Of a DNA stretch of 64,000 nt, positions 1-10,025 are shown in pieces; within the stretch, counting starts at the first letter, position 1; every line of letters begins with the position of its first letter. Origin of the DNA: Cherax quadricarinatus. Its lineage: Eukaryota; Arthropoda; Malacostraca; Decapoda; Parastacidae. The position numbers and the translations under genes are program-made. The DNA lies in contig NC_091374.1 in assembly GCF_038502225.1 (NCBI RefSeq), positions 11,712,981 through 11,776,980 of the forward strand, in the 5' to 3' direction. Below the pieces are notes generated by a model. That model did not search any database. It was not told where the DNA came from and saw only the letters and a list, made by a program, of their open reading frames with translations.

Positions 1-2
1 CG

Positions 3-198
3 ATGGGACCGGACAACATCTCCCCATGGGTCCTTAGAGAAGGAGCAGAGATGCTGTGCGTGCCTCTTACCACAATCTTCAACACATCCCTGGAAACTGG
101 GCAACTACCTGAGAAATGGAAGACAGCTAATGTAGTCCCCATATTTAAGAAAGGAAACAGAAACGAGGCACTAAACTACAGACCTGTGTGTCTGTGTC
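3..198 (+). pseudogene. N-terminal piece of L2/CR1-like RT, before frameshift
   Basis: Reading frame entering from the left window edge. It encodes the fingers part of a non-LTR reverse transcriptase: GPDNISPWVL, then LFNTSL-like text (TTIFNTSLETG), WKTANVVPIFKKG and NYRPV, the usual order just upstream of the palm. After NYRPV (near base 189) the frame is lost and the protein continues in another frame from base 199, so a short deletion has removed the few residues normally lying between NYRPVSL and the KVMEKI-like motif. The 5' part of the element (endonuclease, ORF1) is outside the window. It acts with the next entry as one broken gene. Confidence 0.85.
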
Positions 199-1455
199 AT
201 GGAGAAGATTATCAGGAGGAGAGTGGTCGAACACCTGGAAAGGAACAAGATTATAAATGAAAACCAGCATGGGTTCATGGAAGGCAAATCTTGTATCACA
301 AACCTCCTGGAGTTTTATGACAAGGTAACAGAAGTAAGACACGAGAGAGAGGGGTGGGTAGATTGTGTTTTCCTAGACTGCAGGAAGGCCTTTGACACAG
401 TTCCCCACAAGAGATTAGTGCAGAAGCTGGAGGATCAGGCGCACGTAAAAGGGAGGGCACTGCAATGGATAAGGGAATACCTGACAGGGAGGCAGCAACG
501 AGTCATGGTACGTGAAGAGGTATCACAGTGGGCGCCTGTTACGAGCGGGGTCCCACAGGGGTCAGTTCTAGGACCAGTGCTATTTTTGATATATGTGAAC
601 GACATGATGGAAGGAATAGACTCTGAAGTGTCCCTGTTCGCAGATGACGTGAAGTTGATGAGAAGAATTAAATCGGACGAGGATGAGGCAGGACTGCAAA
701 GAGACCTGGACAGGCTGGACATGTGGTCCAGCAACTGGCTTCTCGCATTCAATCCAGCCAAATGCAAAGTCATGAAGATTGGGGAGGGGCAAAGAAGACC
801 GCAGACAGAGTATAGGCTAGGTGGACAAAGACTACAGACCTCACTCAGGGAGAAAGACCTTGGGGTGACCATAACACCGAGCACATCACCGGAGGCACAC
901 ATCAACCAAATAACCGCTGCAGCATACGGGCGCCTGGCAAACCTGAGAATAGCATTCCGATACCTTAATAAGGAATCGTTCAAGACACTGTACACTGTGT
1001 ATGTTAGGCCCATACTGGAGTATGCAGCACCAGTCTGGAACCCACACCTGGTCAAGCACGTCAAGAAGTTAGAGAAAGTACAAAGGTTTGCAACAAGGCT
1101 AGTCCCAGAGCTCAAGGGAATGTCGTACGAGGAAAGGTTAAGGGAAATCGGACTGACGACACTGGAGGACAGAAGGGTCAGGGGAGACATGATAACGACA
1201 TACAAGATACTTCGGGGAATAGACAAGGTTGACAGAGATAGGATGTTCCAGAGAGGGGACACAGGGACAAGGGGTCACAACTGGAAGCTGAAGACTCAGA
1301 CGAGTCACAGGGACGTTAGGAAGTATTTCTTCAGTCATAGAGTTGTCAGCAAGTGGAATAGCCTAGCAAGTGAAGTAGTGGAGGCAGGAACCATACATAG
1401 TTTTAAGAAGAGGTATGACAAAGCTCAGGAAGCAGAGAGAGAGAGGATCCAGTAG
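199..1455 (+). pseudogene. L2/CR1-like non-LTR retrotransposon reverse transcriptase (main part)
   Basis: 418-residue open frame that copies element RNA into DNA at a nicked target. Visible RT landmarks: MEKIIRR at residues 1-7, NQHGFMEGKSC about 22-32, palm motif A VFLDCRKAFDTVPH about 57-70 with catalytic Asp60, SGVPQGSVLGP about 116-126, and the active site FADD at 147-150. The C-terminal thumb/connection has YVRPILEYAAPVWNP and ends in a VVSKWNSLASEVV-type motif typical of this clade. The annotated start is only the point where this frame becomes readable; the true protein began upstream in the other frame. The catalytic Asp residues are intact, so the break is probably young. I place it in the L2/CR1/jockey-like group by motif style; the exact clade needs a tree. 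Confidence 0.9.
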
Positions 1456-1529
1456 CGATCAGTGAAGAGGCGGGGCCAGGAGCTGAGTCTCGACCCCTGC
1501 AACCACAATTAGGTGAGTACAATTAGGTG

Positions 1530-1532
<3 letters not shown>
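1456..1532 (+). mobile_element. 3' UTR and tail of the L2-like element
   Basis: Directly after the stop codon comes a short untranslated tail: GATCAGTGAAGAGGCGGGGC, then GACCCCTGCAACCACAA and AATTAGGTGAGTAC, the last written twice. The same tail recurs near 17.9 kb (+), and reversed near 39.0, 45.6 and 48.6 kb, so it marks the 3' end of a family. The final GTAC runs straight into an (AC)n array. Confidence 0.85.

Positions 1533-1620
<88 letters not shown>
1533..1620. repeat. (AC)n microsatellite
   Basis: About 44 uninterrupted AC units abutting the retrotransposon tail, probably grown from the element's own terminal TGAGTACAC repeat. Confidence 0.98.
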
Positions 1621-1622
<2 letters not shown>

Positions 1623-2945
1623 TCCATAATCAGGCGCATACAACATAAACCTACAAACAACCACACTATAACGATGCTTATTTACTGATTTTTTTCACTA
1701 CAACACTGTCGATTATTATTTGAGGCACTCAGTAAACAGATACCCTTTGATATATGTTCAATCAAATTGTACTGAAATAACAAAGAAATTTCATTAATGT
1801 TGGATTTGTTAGATACAAGAAGCAGGGCTTCGTTACATGTTTACATTGAAAAGCACATTATTGAAATGACATTAATTAATCGTACCTTTTTATCGATTTG
1901 AGATAATTAATATTTTTATTGTTGGTATTCGTACCTGTCTGTGACAGCTGGGTTCTTGCTTTAATTTTGTCCACGCGTGCGTTTCTGTATGAGAGACTGT
2001 AGGTTGGTGAGGGTATATGTTGTACACAATACGTACATAGGTTTCTAAACTATTTACATTACTTTTGAGTCCATGTTGGTTCTTTATAACGAAGTTGTTA
2101 TCCTTCATATTTCTTTGATGGGAATGGCTTTTGTTTGCATACATTGTTTGAAGGTCGGTATCACATATGCAATTTCCCATCATCCTGGTAATTATGTCTC
2201 GAGTAATTTGCTGTATAAATTCATGATCTCTTAATATGTGCCGTTGCCTGTGTCCAGTTACTGTTTTTTAATCTCTCTTGGCAGAGCTGCGGCTTAAGAT
2301 CCTTTGGTAAGATCTCTCACAGTTCCCACTAGCTGTCCTGTTTCAGGGTGAATACTTCTTTCATTCTTTTCTTGAGTTCTCATATCCTAGTTATTATCCG
2401 AGAGTTCCTCTCCTTCCTCCCCCGCTCATACTTTTTCTAATGTTTGTGGTCATTTATTTTTTAGTTCTTGAAGGTGTGATTGCGCAATTGTTTATGATTT
2501 TTAGTCGCTTTGATATTTTATTTTATCCTGCCTCCTTCATTTAAATTTATCCTTTCGTTTTTGCTTGGTAGCGTTTTCCACTTTTCTCCATCCTCTTTTT
2601 TACTTCGTTGCTTTACTTCAGTAAATTGTCTCTTGAACCACAGGATTTTCTTTATTCCTCTCTTATCGGGATGAATCTTCTGGTGGTTTCTGTGCATTTG
2701 GATAAGGAAATCTATTATTCAGTGTTATTTTTCCATTTAAGTGTATTGTCCCATAGATTTCGATAGAAAATCTTTTTCCTCTCATTTTTCCTATATTCTA
2801 ATCCTAGTCTCTTGTGGTGGTAAGTGAGAAATCCAACAATTGGAGAAAGATAGTGTTGTAGGTAAGCCTTGTGGATCTCGTCAAGTCCAGCTATGGTCGA
2901 ATTGTTGTAGCAGAAATGAAGGTTTCTCTGCATCATTTTTTTTTT
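1621..2945. other. No recognisable gene
   Basis: AT-rich unique-looking sequence. Only short chance reading frames and T-rich runs are visible; I recognise no coding motif or repeat. Confidence 0.6.
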
Positions 2946-2953
2946 AATCTAGT

Positions 2954-3085
2954 AGTGATGGGACGATACCAACTTTTGCAAATATCAATTTTCAATTTTA
3001 GGCAGATACAATCAAAATTAACCGATATCCGCCGATACCGTTACCATCAAAATCACCCGATACCGATATTTTGGTACATCCCTGT
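2954..3085. mobile_element. Small hAT-like MITE, 132 bp
   Basis: Left end AGTGATGGGACGATACC and right end GGTACATCCCTGT form imperfect inverted termini of the hAT GGGATG/CATCCC type. Flanks AATCTAGT (2946-2953) and ACTCTAGT (3086-3093) match at 7 of 8 positions, as an 8 bp hAT target duplication would. The interior repeats CCGATA/CGATACC several times and codes for nothing, so it would need transposase in trans. Confidence 0.6.
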
Positions 3086-3383
3086 ACTCTAGTCTCTTGA
3101 CGGTGACAGTTTATGGGAATTTTTAATTGATGCTTATTAAAACTGTTAATTCTCTAATGTGATTTTGGCTTGAGTTATTTGTGCCCTCTTATGTCTTATT
3201 TATGCTTTTTGTGGCTTGATGGCTGTTCTTGTATTCCTTGTGTTTCTCGTTTTCGAGGAACTGTAAATTGCTGATACTATTGTTACTCCTGATAATGTTG
3301 TCAGTTAAATGTAATGCATGGAGCCTCCGCAGTCTGATAATTTTATTCTTAAATCGTCTATTTTTTTAATTAATAAAGCTTCC

Positions 3384-3387
<4 letters not shown>

Positions 3388-3430
<43 letters not shown>
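3388..3430. repeat. (ATT)n microsatellite, tail of a Repeat B copy
   Basis: About 14 ATT units immediately next to a reversed Repeat B copy. The position fits a grown 3' tail. Confidence 0.95.
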
Positions 3431-3431
<1 letters not shown>

Positions 3432-3565
3432 ATTCATGGGGGAGCACTGAAGCCATAGGGATTATATATAATGCCTTCGGGAATGAAAGGCTTGATTCAA
3501 GGAATTGGAGCACAGGTCCAGTTCCTTAGATCAAGAGCCCTTCAACATCAAGGAACCTTCTATGA
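3431..3565 (-). repeat. Repeat B copy (dispersed SINE-like repeat), reversed
   Basis: Contains TTGATTCAAGGAATTGGAGC, CCAGTTCCTTAGATCAAGAG and AAGGAACCTTC, which match in reverse the copies near 7.6 and 32.3 kb. Family features: a GATCTAGGGAATTGGA-type core, then GGGTTTAGCGCTTCCCCC and an ATT/ATA-rich 3' end. No coding capacity. Confidence 0.8.
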
Positions 3566-4318
3566 TGGGGCTACTATGTATCACTTATTTTTTTGCTTAT
3601 TACCTAGTATTTATGAAAATTTTCAGTCATTGTTTTATTTAATGTGCTTCTAATGATACTAATATCTAGATTGAAACCACTCTTTATAAATATTCTTTTA
3701 AATCTGCAGCTTAATGGAGGAAGGAGGTAGGAATCGTATATCATAACTACAAAGTATTCTTTGAATTCTCTCCGGCAAAACCAGAGATAAGCTAATGCAA
3801 AATGCGAGAAAAAATTATTCCCAACTCCATTATGGCAAACAGTGGTTCTTTCCTACATAACACCACAAAGAGGAGAACAAAAATGAGAATGAGGTTTTAA
3901 TTTTTTTTTTGGCTGTTAATGCGTTAGTCGCGACGCACTGGAAGGATGCGGAAAACTCTACTAGAAGAGGAAATCTTAGCATAAATTTCTGTTTTATATA
4001 TTAATATTGGATTGCTAGGCGTTCACTGAGGTATTGGGGGGCTGAGGTTATGCTAAGAGCTTCAGCTGCAGGTCATCATATGACTAAAGACCCTGCATCA
4101 GGAAACATTTGTCCTGTTTCCTGACAAATATTACCTAACCTACTATACGGGATACCTTTCTAGGATCACGCAGCGACTGAGTTATTCTAGTTTACTCATC
4201 TTTCATAAATATTTTGAAGTTAATGCACAGTAGGTTGGTGGTCAAGTTTCATGCTGATATACTAATATGTTGGTATCATATTAGTATACCAGCTTGATTC
4301 TAACATACTAGTGTCATG
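3566..4318. other. Mostly unique; short repeat-like patch near 4.04-4.15 kb
   Basis: No gene seen. Around 4080-4135 the text CAGGAAACA and TGTTTCCTG forms 9 bp inverted arms next to AGCTGCAGGTCATCATATGA and TTACCTAACCT, possibly a fragment of a dispersed repeat. Another imperfect hairpin lies at about 4252-4293 (TATACTAATATG / CATATTAGTATA). Confidence 0.5.
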
Positions 4319-4672
4319 ATAGCATGACTCACGAAATCGTAATGACACGATTGCAAACAAACCATACCACGGGCGGGGATAGAACCCGCGATCAGAGTCT
4401 CTCAAAACTCCAGGCCGTCGCGTTAGCCACTGGACCAGCTAGCCACAATAAGATTCGTCCAACTAGGTATATTTCTACACCATAGGAAGGTTAGCATAGG
4501 CACCGCTGTGACCACAAATGCAAGTTTTTACAGACGAATCTGCAGCTAGCGTGGCCTTGACGAGCTCTAGCTCAAGTCCCCTCAAAGCCGTTACCATGAC
4601 TCAAGAAATCGTAATGACACGATTGCAAACAAACCACACGTATGGTTTGTTTGCAATCGTGGTATGGTTTCA
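4319..4672 (-). repeat. tRNA-derived SINE (family A), with a partial second unit
   Basis: On the minus strand the order is TAGCTGGTCCAGTGGCTAAC (A-box-like), CGGCCTGGAG, then GATCGCGGGTTCTATCCCC (B-box-like GGTTCTATCC) and CGTGGTATGGTTTGTTTGC. Its terminal text GCAATCGTGTCATTACGATT appears at both ends of the region (about 4330 and 4610), so two units overlap head to tail. A perfect 18 bp hairpin (4619-4636 / 4643-4660) lies at the right junction. Pol III-type internal promoters are inferred. It is a retroposed SINE, not a working tRNA. Confidence 0.75.
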
Positions 4673-5549
4673 TGATAGTATACTAGTCATGTAGCCATCA
4701 TGCACGTATGCTAACCTTATGCATAAGTAAAATCATGAAGGTATAGTAGCATCATGCAGAAACTAGTCTAGACTCGTGTTTGTTTTAATTGGTTGGATTA
4801 GATTGAGCTAATTGAGGGAAGTTAGTGTGATTCATATTTGGGGATTGCACCCTGGGTATGGGTATTTTTATTTTTTCAAGTTAGACTGTTTAGATGTAGC
4901 TGTTTGGATAGGCTGGTGGTTGTGTGGTGGTGTTGTGGGGAGGACTAGGGGGTTGAGCTTTCAAGTGAATGAGGTTGGATATTAGTGTAAAGTGTGAGGT
5001 TGCTGGGTGGTAGGTGAATGGGTAGAATTGTTTAATTGGTAGCGAGGAAGAAAACTGACCAAGTAAAGGGTGGGAAAAGTTATCGGACGAGATATGGTAG
5101 GCTTTGATGTGTTTCTTAAGTGGTTTGAGTTGTTCTTTGGAAGCTGGGCGCAGCTGTTCCAAGTGCTGGTTTTTTTTTTCTTTTTGAGACTTAGATGCAG
5201 ACTAATTCATAGCTTTTGACTCAGATCTAAAATGTTATTTTTTGCAATATAAACCTCAGAATCTTAAGAGTATTTAATGATTTTGGTAAAGATAAAGTGA
5301 AATCTGGAATCTACAAGTCAGAATCACTTCAGCGTCACACCTGAAAATAATAATTACCATAAAGACGATCACCAGCAATCCCCCTCCCCCACCCCCGCCC
5401 CGATGCTGGGTTATCTTAACACTGTAGGGGGTCGAGTGGTTGAGGCCCCTGGACAAGGTGATTTTCTCTGAGAGTAATTCCACTTTCCTCACAGCAGCCC
5501 CTCCTTTTAACCACAGACGTCATGGCACTATTGCAAAAATAGTCTAATG
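4673..5549. other. No recognisable gene
   Basis: Unique-looking sequence with a GGTGG-rich patch near 4.92 kb and a C-rich run near 5380-5402. No coding motif seen. Confidence 0.55.
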
Positions 5550-5640
5550 GGTGAAGGCGCGTTGAACATTGGTAGTCTGGACTTACACGACTCTGATCGC
5601 GGGTTCTATCCCCTCCCATGGTATGGTTTAGTGGTAATCC
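5550..5640 (+). repeat. SINE family A fragment
   Basis: GACTCTGATCGCGGGTTCTA followed by CCCTCCCATGGTATGGTTT repeats the B-box part of the SINE at 4.3-4.6 kb in the opposite orientation. The A-box half is degraded. Confidence 0.65.
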
Positions 5641-5929
5641 GACTATTACTGTAGCCGCGCGCACTGGCTGCCCATTTTCTGTTCGCACCACATTTACATT
5701 GACACTTTTCTATTGTGGCATTTTATATTTTTTTTTTTTTTGTAGATAAGACAACCGAACTTAGAAATGTCTTGCAGACCGTATGTAAAATGCACCGCAT
5801 GCTAGTGACTTTTTGTGCATAAGAGTATTTTATTACATTGTAAACTACATTATTTGTATATGTAAGTTACTTGCTTGGTTGCTCACATGGCGCTTGACTC
5901 GCCCATAACCCACCATGGAAGTAAATGGT

Positions 5930-6106
5930 ATAAAATACCGACACAATGGAAATATAAACACATATGCAGTATAATGTGATCCTTTATTGACAACGTTTCG
6001 CCCACACAGCGGGTTTTATCTGTTTGCGACTTGATAAAGCCCATTCTGCGGGCGAAACGTTGTCAATAAAGTATCACATTATACTGCATATGTGTTTATA
6101 TTTCCA
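5930..6106 (-). mobile_element. Hairpin element family F1, nearly perfect 57 bp arms
   Basis: Arms 5947-6003 and 6050-6106 are inverted copies with about one mismatch. They contain CACATATGCAGTATAATGTG, TTTATTGACAACG and the core GGGCGAAACGTTGTC. The family tail GGTATAAAATACCGACACA lies on the left, so the copy reads leftward. On the plus strand GAC (6028-6030), UUGAUAAA, GCCC (6039-6042), GGGC (6050-6053), GAAACGUU and GUC (6062-6064) can fold into a hammerhead-like three-way junction. Noncoding; related copies near 43.1 and 60.75 kb. Confidence 0.75.
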
Positions 6107-6124
6107 CAATCTCCCATCATTCGC

Positions 6125-6310
6125 CATGAGTAGGTGTGAGTTGGACCTGACTAGTTTGTGCTAATAGGTCTGATTCCGTGTCCCTTCCTTAAGTGGACGT
6201 GACCTAACCTGACTAGGTTGGGTCATTGAATTAAGCCGGTGGGAGATTTGGACCTGCTTCGCATGGTCCAGTAGACCTGCTGCAGGGTTCCTCCTTTCTT
6301 ATATTCTTAT
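6125..6310 (+). mobile_element. 3' end fragment of a second non-LTR (L2-like) family
   Basis: Starts with ATGAGTAGGTGTGAGTTGGA and continues CCTGACTAGTTTGTGCTAAT, then a T-rich end (CTTTCTTATATTCTTAT). The same GGGTGTGAGTTGGACCTGAC text at 17.25 kb follows a readable RT C-terminus, which identifies this as a 3' UTR. Confidence 0.65.
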
Positions 6311-6950
6311 AACAGTGAAAGTTCTCCATTCGTCTAAATCTGCTGACTGTTGTTGACACGAAACAATTATGGATATGGACTTGCAGAATGTGAAAAATAC
6401 AATAATTTTATTTATTTTGTGATTATGGTTTACCATAAGAGATTAAATTGACCATAACAAGTTGATAATGATTGTGTTATTATGATTAGGTTATAAACGG
6501 AACATATTTTAAGCGCTGACTAACCAGACATCTCTGGTGCTTTGTTAGTAAAACAAATACCACCAAAAGGTGAGCTTTATCTTGTATACTTATCTGCTTA
6601 GTTAAATATTCCCTTTTTAGTTTCATGGTTTATGACAGCCGTTACTTCTCGTGCTTGACAGTAATGGGCGAGGATGCAGGGCAAGTGAGCTGCGGTAATT
6701 ACTTAAGGAATATTGGGCAAGCAGTAAGTACGGAGAATGAGTGAAGCGATTACCCCGCCTGACAGTGGTAGGTGTTGAGAAGCCACCTCGTGTTATTACA
6801 CTTAAATATGCAGCCTTGGGGATAATGGTGATATAAATAACATGTTAATATGGCGTTATGCCGGCCCAGCCACTGTTATCTGTCGTTTTATGGCGTTACT
6901 CGTGACACTTTATATTAATGCTTAGTCTGGCAAAATGTGTGTATGTATGT
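6311..6950. other. No recognisable gene
   Basis: Unique-looking. 6650-6900 is somewhat richer in GC and CpG than its surroundings, but I see no open coding motif. Confidence 0.5.
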
Positions 6951-6986
6951 ATGTGTGTGTATACATATATAATATGTATACACACA

Positions 6987-7292
6987 CAATTACCAAGAAC
7001 TCGTTTAAAATTAAGTCCTTTCTAAAATTTTCTCTTGTGCGTTTAAAGATATATTTTTTTCATTTATGTTAATGTAAAAGTTAATAATTTTTGTACCAAA
7101 AGAACCTTAGAAAATTGATCTAACCTTATTATAACAGTCGCAATTTAATTAAGTCTAATCCAGCTAAATATATTTTGGATAAGTTTACAGTAATTTAATA
7201 AACAGACGCAATGCAATATATTTCTTTTTCGTTAGGTTCAGAATGATTTTTGCGAATTTATTGCATACTCCAAGTTTCGCTTGCCTTATTCG
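6987..7292 (+). mobile_element. Degraded copy of the TA-nested MITE (copy 1)
   Basis: Shares AAGAACTCGTTTAAAATTAA, GTCCTTTCT and the block TTCGTTAGGTTCAGAATGAT with the complete copy at 10988-11379, but the terminal GTCGTGCCGAATA repeats are lost. A 15 bp-arm hairpin of TGTGTGTATACATAT sits just before it (6954-6986), where the (TA)n flank would be. Its right side is cut by a SINE at 7293. Confidence 0.8.
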
Positions 7293-7440
7293 GTGTCCCG
7301 TGACCTGATCGCTAAAGCTCGTGCTTCACATGGCGAGGGTCTGCGTTCGATTCCCAGCGCGGGTAGAAACATTCGGCGCGTTTCTTTACACTTGTTGTCT
7401 ATGTTAACCCATCAGTAAAATGGGTATCTAGGTACTAGCA
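7293..7440 (+). repeat. tRNA-derived SINE (family V), partial
   Basis: GTGACCTGATCGCTAAAGCT, then GCGTTCGATTCCC (B box) and a 3' body including TTGTCTATGTTAACCCATCA and GTAAAATGGGTA, shared with copies near 47.3, 50.4 and 58.1 kb. The distal body after GGGTACC is missing. Confidence 0.8.
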
Positions 7441-7617
7441 CTTTTAGCCAACCGATCATGTACGGTACACTAAGAATCTTCCAATTAGATATACGTCTAC
7501 ACTAGAGAAGTTATCATGAATCACTGCTTCTGTTGATGATCTGAGAAAATAATTTTCCTCAAAACTGACAGCATGAGTAGTTCCTGACAGGATGTTTTGT
7601 TGCTAATAATGGTGTTT

Positions 7618-7755
7618 CACCCCTCAGGGAAGGTTCCTTGATGCTGATGAGGGTCTCCTGATCTAGGGAATTGGATCTGTGCTCCGGTTCCCTGAACTAA
7701 ACCTGAATCTTACGGGTTTAGCGCTTCCCCCTTGATTATAATAATGGGGGATTCA
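7618..7755 (+). repeat. Repeat B copy
   Basis: Reads GGGAAGGTTCCTTGATGCTG, GATCTAGGGAATTGGATCTG, then ACGGGTTTAGCGCTTCCCCC and ends in ATTATAATAATGGGGG. One of the best-preserved copies of this dispersed family. Confidence 0.85.
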
Positions 7756-8739
7756 GCCACAGATAAACTATTAGGCATTCTAGCGACCTCCCTTTCCCAG
7801 TTTTGATGATACATTGAGCAATATAAATGTTGCTAAACTCAGCCCACTTATCAAAAACCCTGAGAGAACGAGAGATAAACCAGCTAAATTAGACTTGTTG
7901 ATTTTTCTGTAACTTGATGCTGCATGACCTGGTGGTGGTTGAGTGAAGTTGTGTTAAAAATGATAAAAATGAAGAAACGAGTTTATTAATGGAAGGCAGT
8001 GGGAAGTGGGGCTCAATGTTAGGTTAGCTTTATGATGGAATATCTTGTTAAACATTATCTCACTTGATTCAGAAAGTATTTATACCTCATTCACACTCTC
8101 GCCATCTGTGTTTTTTCTTCCCTGGAGAGGGACTGTGTCGTCACCCCATGAGCAAAGTTCATTAAAGTGTCAAAGGGAATTAAGATGTATGAAAAATGGC
8201 GAAGTAAAAAAATTACATATTAACATTTCGTCCGAAAACCCTCATTAGGGGAGGGAGAAAAAATCGTGCGTGCATGTTTGTACGTGCGTATGTGCACGTA
8301 TTTATGCATGAGTAATTACCTTATTATAGTTTACAGGGAAAGAAGTAAACTCAGTGTTTCGTCTTAAGTGTTCATTGTCACAAGTTATTAAAGATTTTGA
8401 AGAGTGAGCACATATCCCCTTTAATATCACATTCCATCAGTACTCTGTCTGATGAAATATTGTATTATTAAATACACGTTGCTTTGTCACTAGAGTTTTC
8501 CCTGATGTCTTGAATATTGATGTATGGAGAATTAGGTCAACTTCAGCCATTTTTTTCATTGTTTTCGTTCAAGTCTCGAAGGACATTTATTAATAGCTGA
8601 GGTCTCTCTTACAGTTTTTTTTATTTTTTTTTGGTATATATTCAGTATTGTGAAGTATATTAAATTTCGTACTTAGCATATCACCTTCCATGTGTTGGAA
8701 ACACTTCCGACTTCATCTTCTGGAACTTTCAAGTGGGTT
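7756..8739. other. No recognisable gene
   Basis: AT-rich, no RT, transposase or SINE motif. Contains a CpG-tinged GTGCGTGCATG-like run near 8.27 kb. Confidence 0.55.
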
Positions 8740-8852
8740 GTCTCGATGCCAGTGAAGTGCTTGTGATCCAAGTAACTGAAACCTTTCCTTGAAAGGAGTT
8801 AGTGACTTTTTCAATGTGGGTTTAGCGCTCCTCCATGAATATAATCATCTTT
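8740..8852 (+). repeat. Repeat B copy, diverged
   Basis: GATGCCAGTGAAGTGCTTGT, GATCCAAGTAACTG and GGGTTTAGCGCTCCTCCATG followed by AATATAATCAT align in order with the other Repeat B copies. Confidence 0.7.
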
Positions 8853-9420
8853 TGGTCTCCGACTACTACAAAGATTTTGATGTTTTCGTATTTTTTATTA
8901 AAATCTTCGTAGGTTTTAGGTTTATGCAGTTTTAATATTCACCCATTTCTCAACTTTTTCCTTCTCCACATTCAGCATTGTTTTACAACACTATATTTTC
9001 TACCTGTGTGAATCTCCTAGTTCTCGTCTGTGGAGTCGTAGCCGTATAATAGCGCTGTATGTATTTATGTATGTGTGTGTATGGGGGGGGGGGGCATTTT
9101 GTATGTGGGGTATGACTGAATATGAAGAGCTCAAGAAACGTATCATTCTAATAATTTTTTTTTTATTTTTAGAACCAAGTTCTATAAGGCGCAAATGTAT
9201 ATAATTCACAAGTAGCATTTCACAGTAATTTACAGGAAAACTGTATCATTTCGTCATATGACTTACAACACAGGCTGGACTTATTCTTACAAATAAAACG
9301 TAATCTTTTTCTCTTAAGCATTTTCTGATCAGATTTAACTTCCATCTCTAGTGTTATTACATTGTTCTTTATTTAGCGAAATCAGTAATATTTCGACATG
9401 TAGAAAATATGTGTATAATA
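8853..9420. other. No recognisable gene; 12-base G run
   Basis: Unique-looking. A run of 12 G (9083-9094) follows a GTATGT-rich stretch. Confidence 0.5.
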
Positions 9421-9421
9421 G

Positions 9422-9603
9422 GATAATATTTGTAAGCCATGGGTGTTGTAAAGAGGCGACTGAAATGCAGTAAGCAAGGGGCTAGTAACCCCTTCTCCTG
9501 TATAAATTAGTAAATGTAAAATGAAAACTTCACGTTTCTCCTTTTTCTGGTCACACTGCCTCGGTGAGAGACAGATGTTGTGTTTAAAAAGTATACATTT
9601 GTT
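9422..9603 (+). mobile_element. Orphan 3' UTR of an RTE-like element
   Basis: Reads CCATGGGTGTTGTAAAGAGG, AGCAAGGGGCTAGTAACCCC, CTTCTCCTGTATAAATTAG and then CACACTGCCTCGGTGAGAGA. The 3'-most motif CTGCCTCGGTGGGA matches the antisense 3' end at about 11.49 kb next to the readable RT, and the whole block recurs reversed near 55.4 kb. Confidence 0.75.
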
Positions 9604-9876
9604 AGTCACGGTAAGGGTAATAGTGAATGATATTAACGTTTTACTTAGACTGGATGATTAACTCCTCCACTCTAGAATGATGCCATCCTGTTGTGAATTA
9701 TTTTTTCTATTGTTTATAATGAATGAGATAAGCCAAACATTTAGTCATATGAAGAGAAAACCGAACGTGTCTTTGGAACTGTTCACTCACAGCAGTATAA
9801 AATTCATTATTCCTATTACTCTGCTTGGTCACTTGCTATATAATGAACAATATAGCAATGTAATGATGCCCATCAA

Positions 9877-10025
9877 GGAAGGAGAGGGTTGCCTTGATGC
9901 TGTGGGAAGGCTCTTGATCCAAGGAATTGGATTTGTCTCCTTCCTATGATCACAACTGTGTACTCGTCATCCTCCAGACATTGTGTAACTCCGAATGGTT
10001 TAGCGCTTCACCATGAATGTTATGA
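9877..10025 (+). repeat. Repeat B copy, diverged subtype
   Basis: GGTTGCCTTGATGCTGTGGG, CTCTTGATCCAAGGAATTGG and AATGGTTTAGCGCTTCACCA. The middle differs from the 7.6 kb copy and resembles those at 16.7 and 24.5 kb, suggesting two subfamilies. Confidence 0.75.

Noticed and set aside
435..1262. Long minus-strand frame opposite the first RT
   Set aside because: Shadow of the RT coding strand; the plus frame has all RT motifs.
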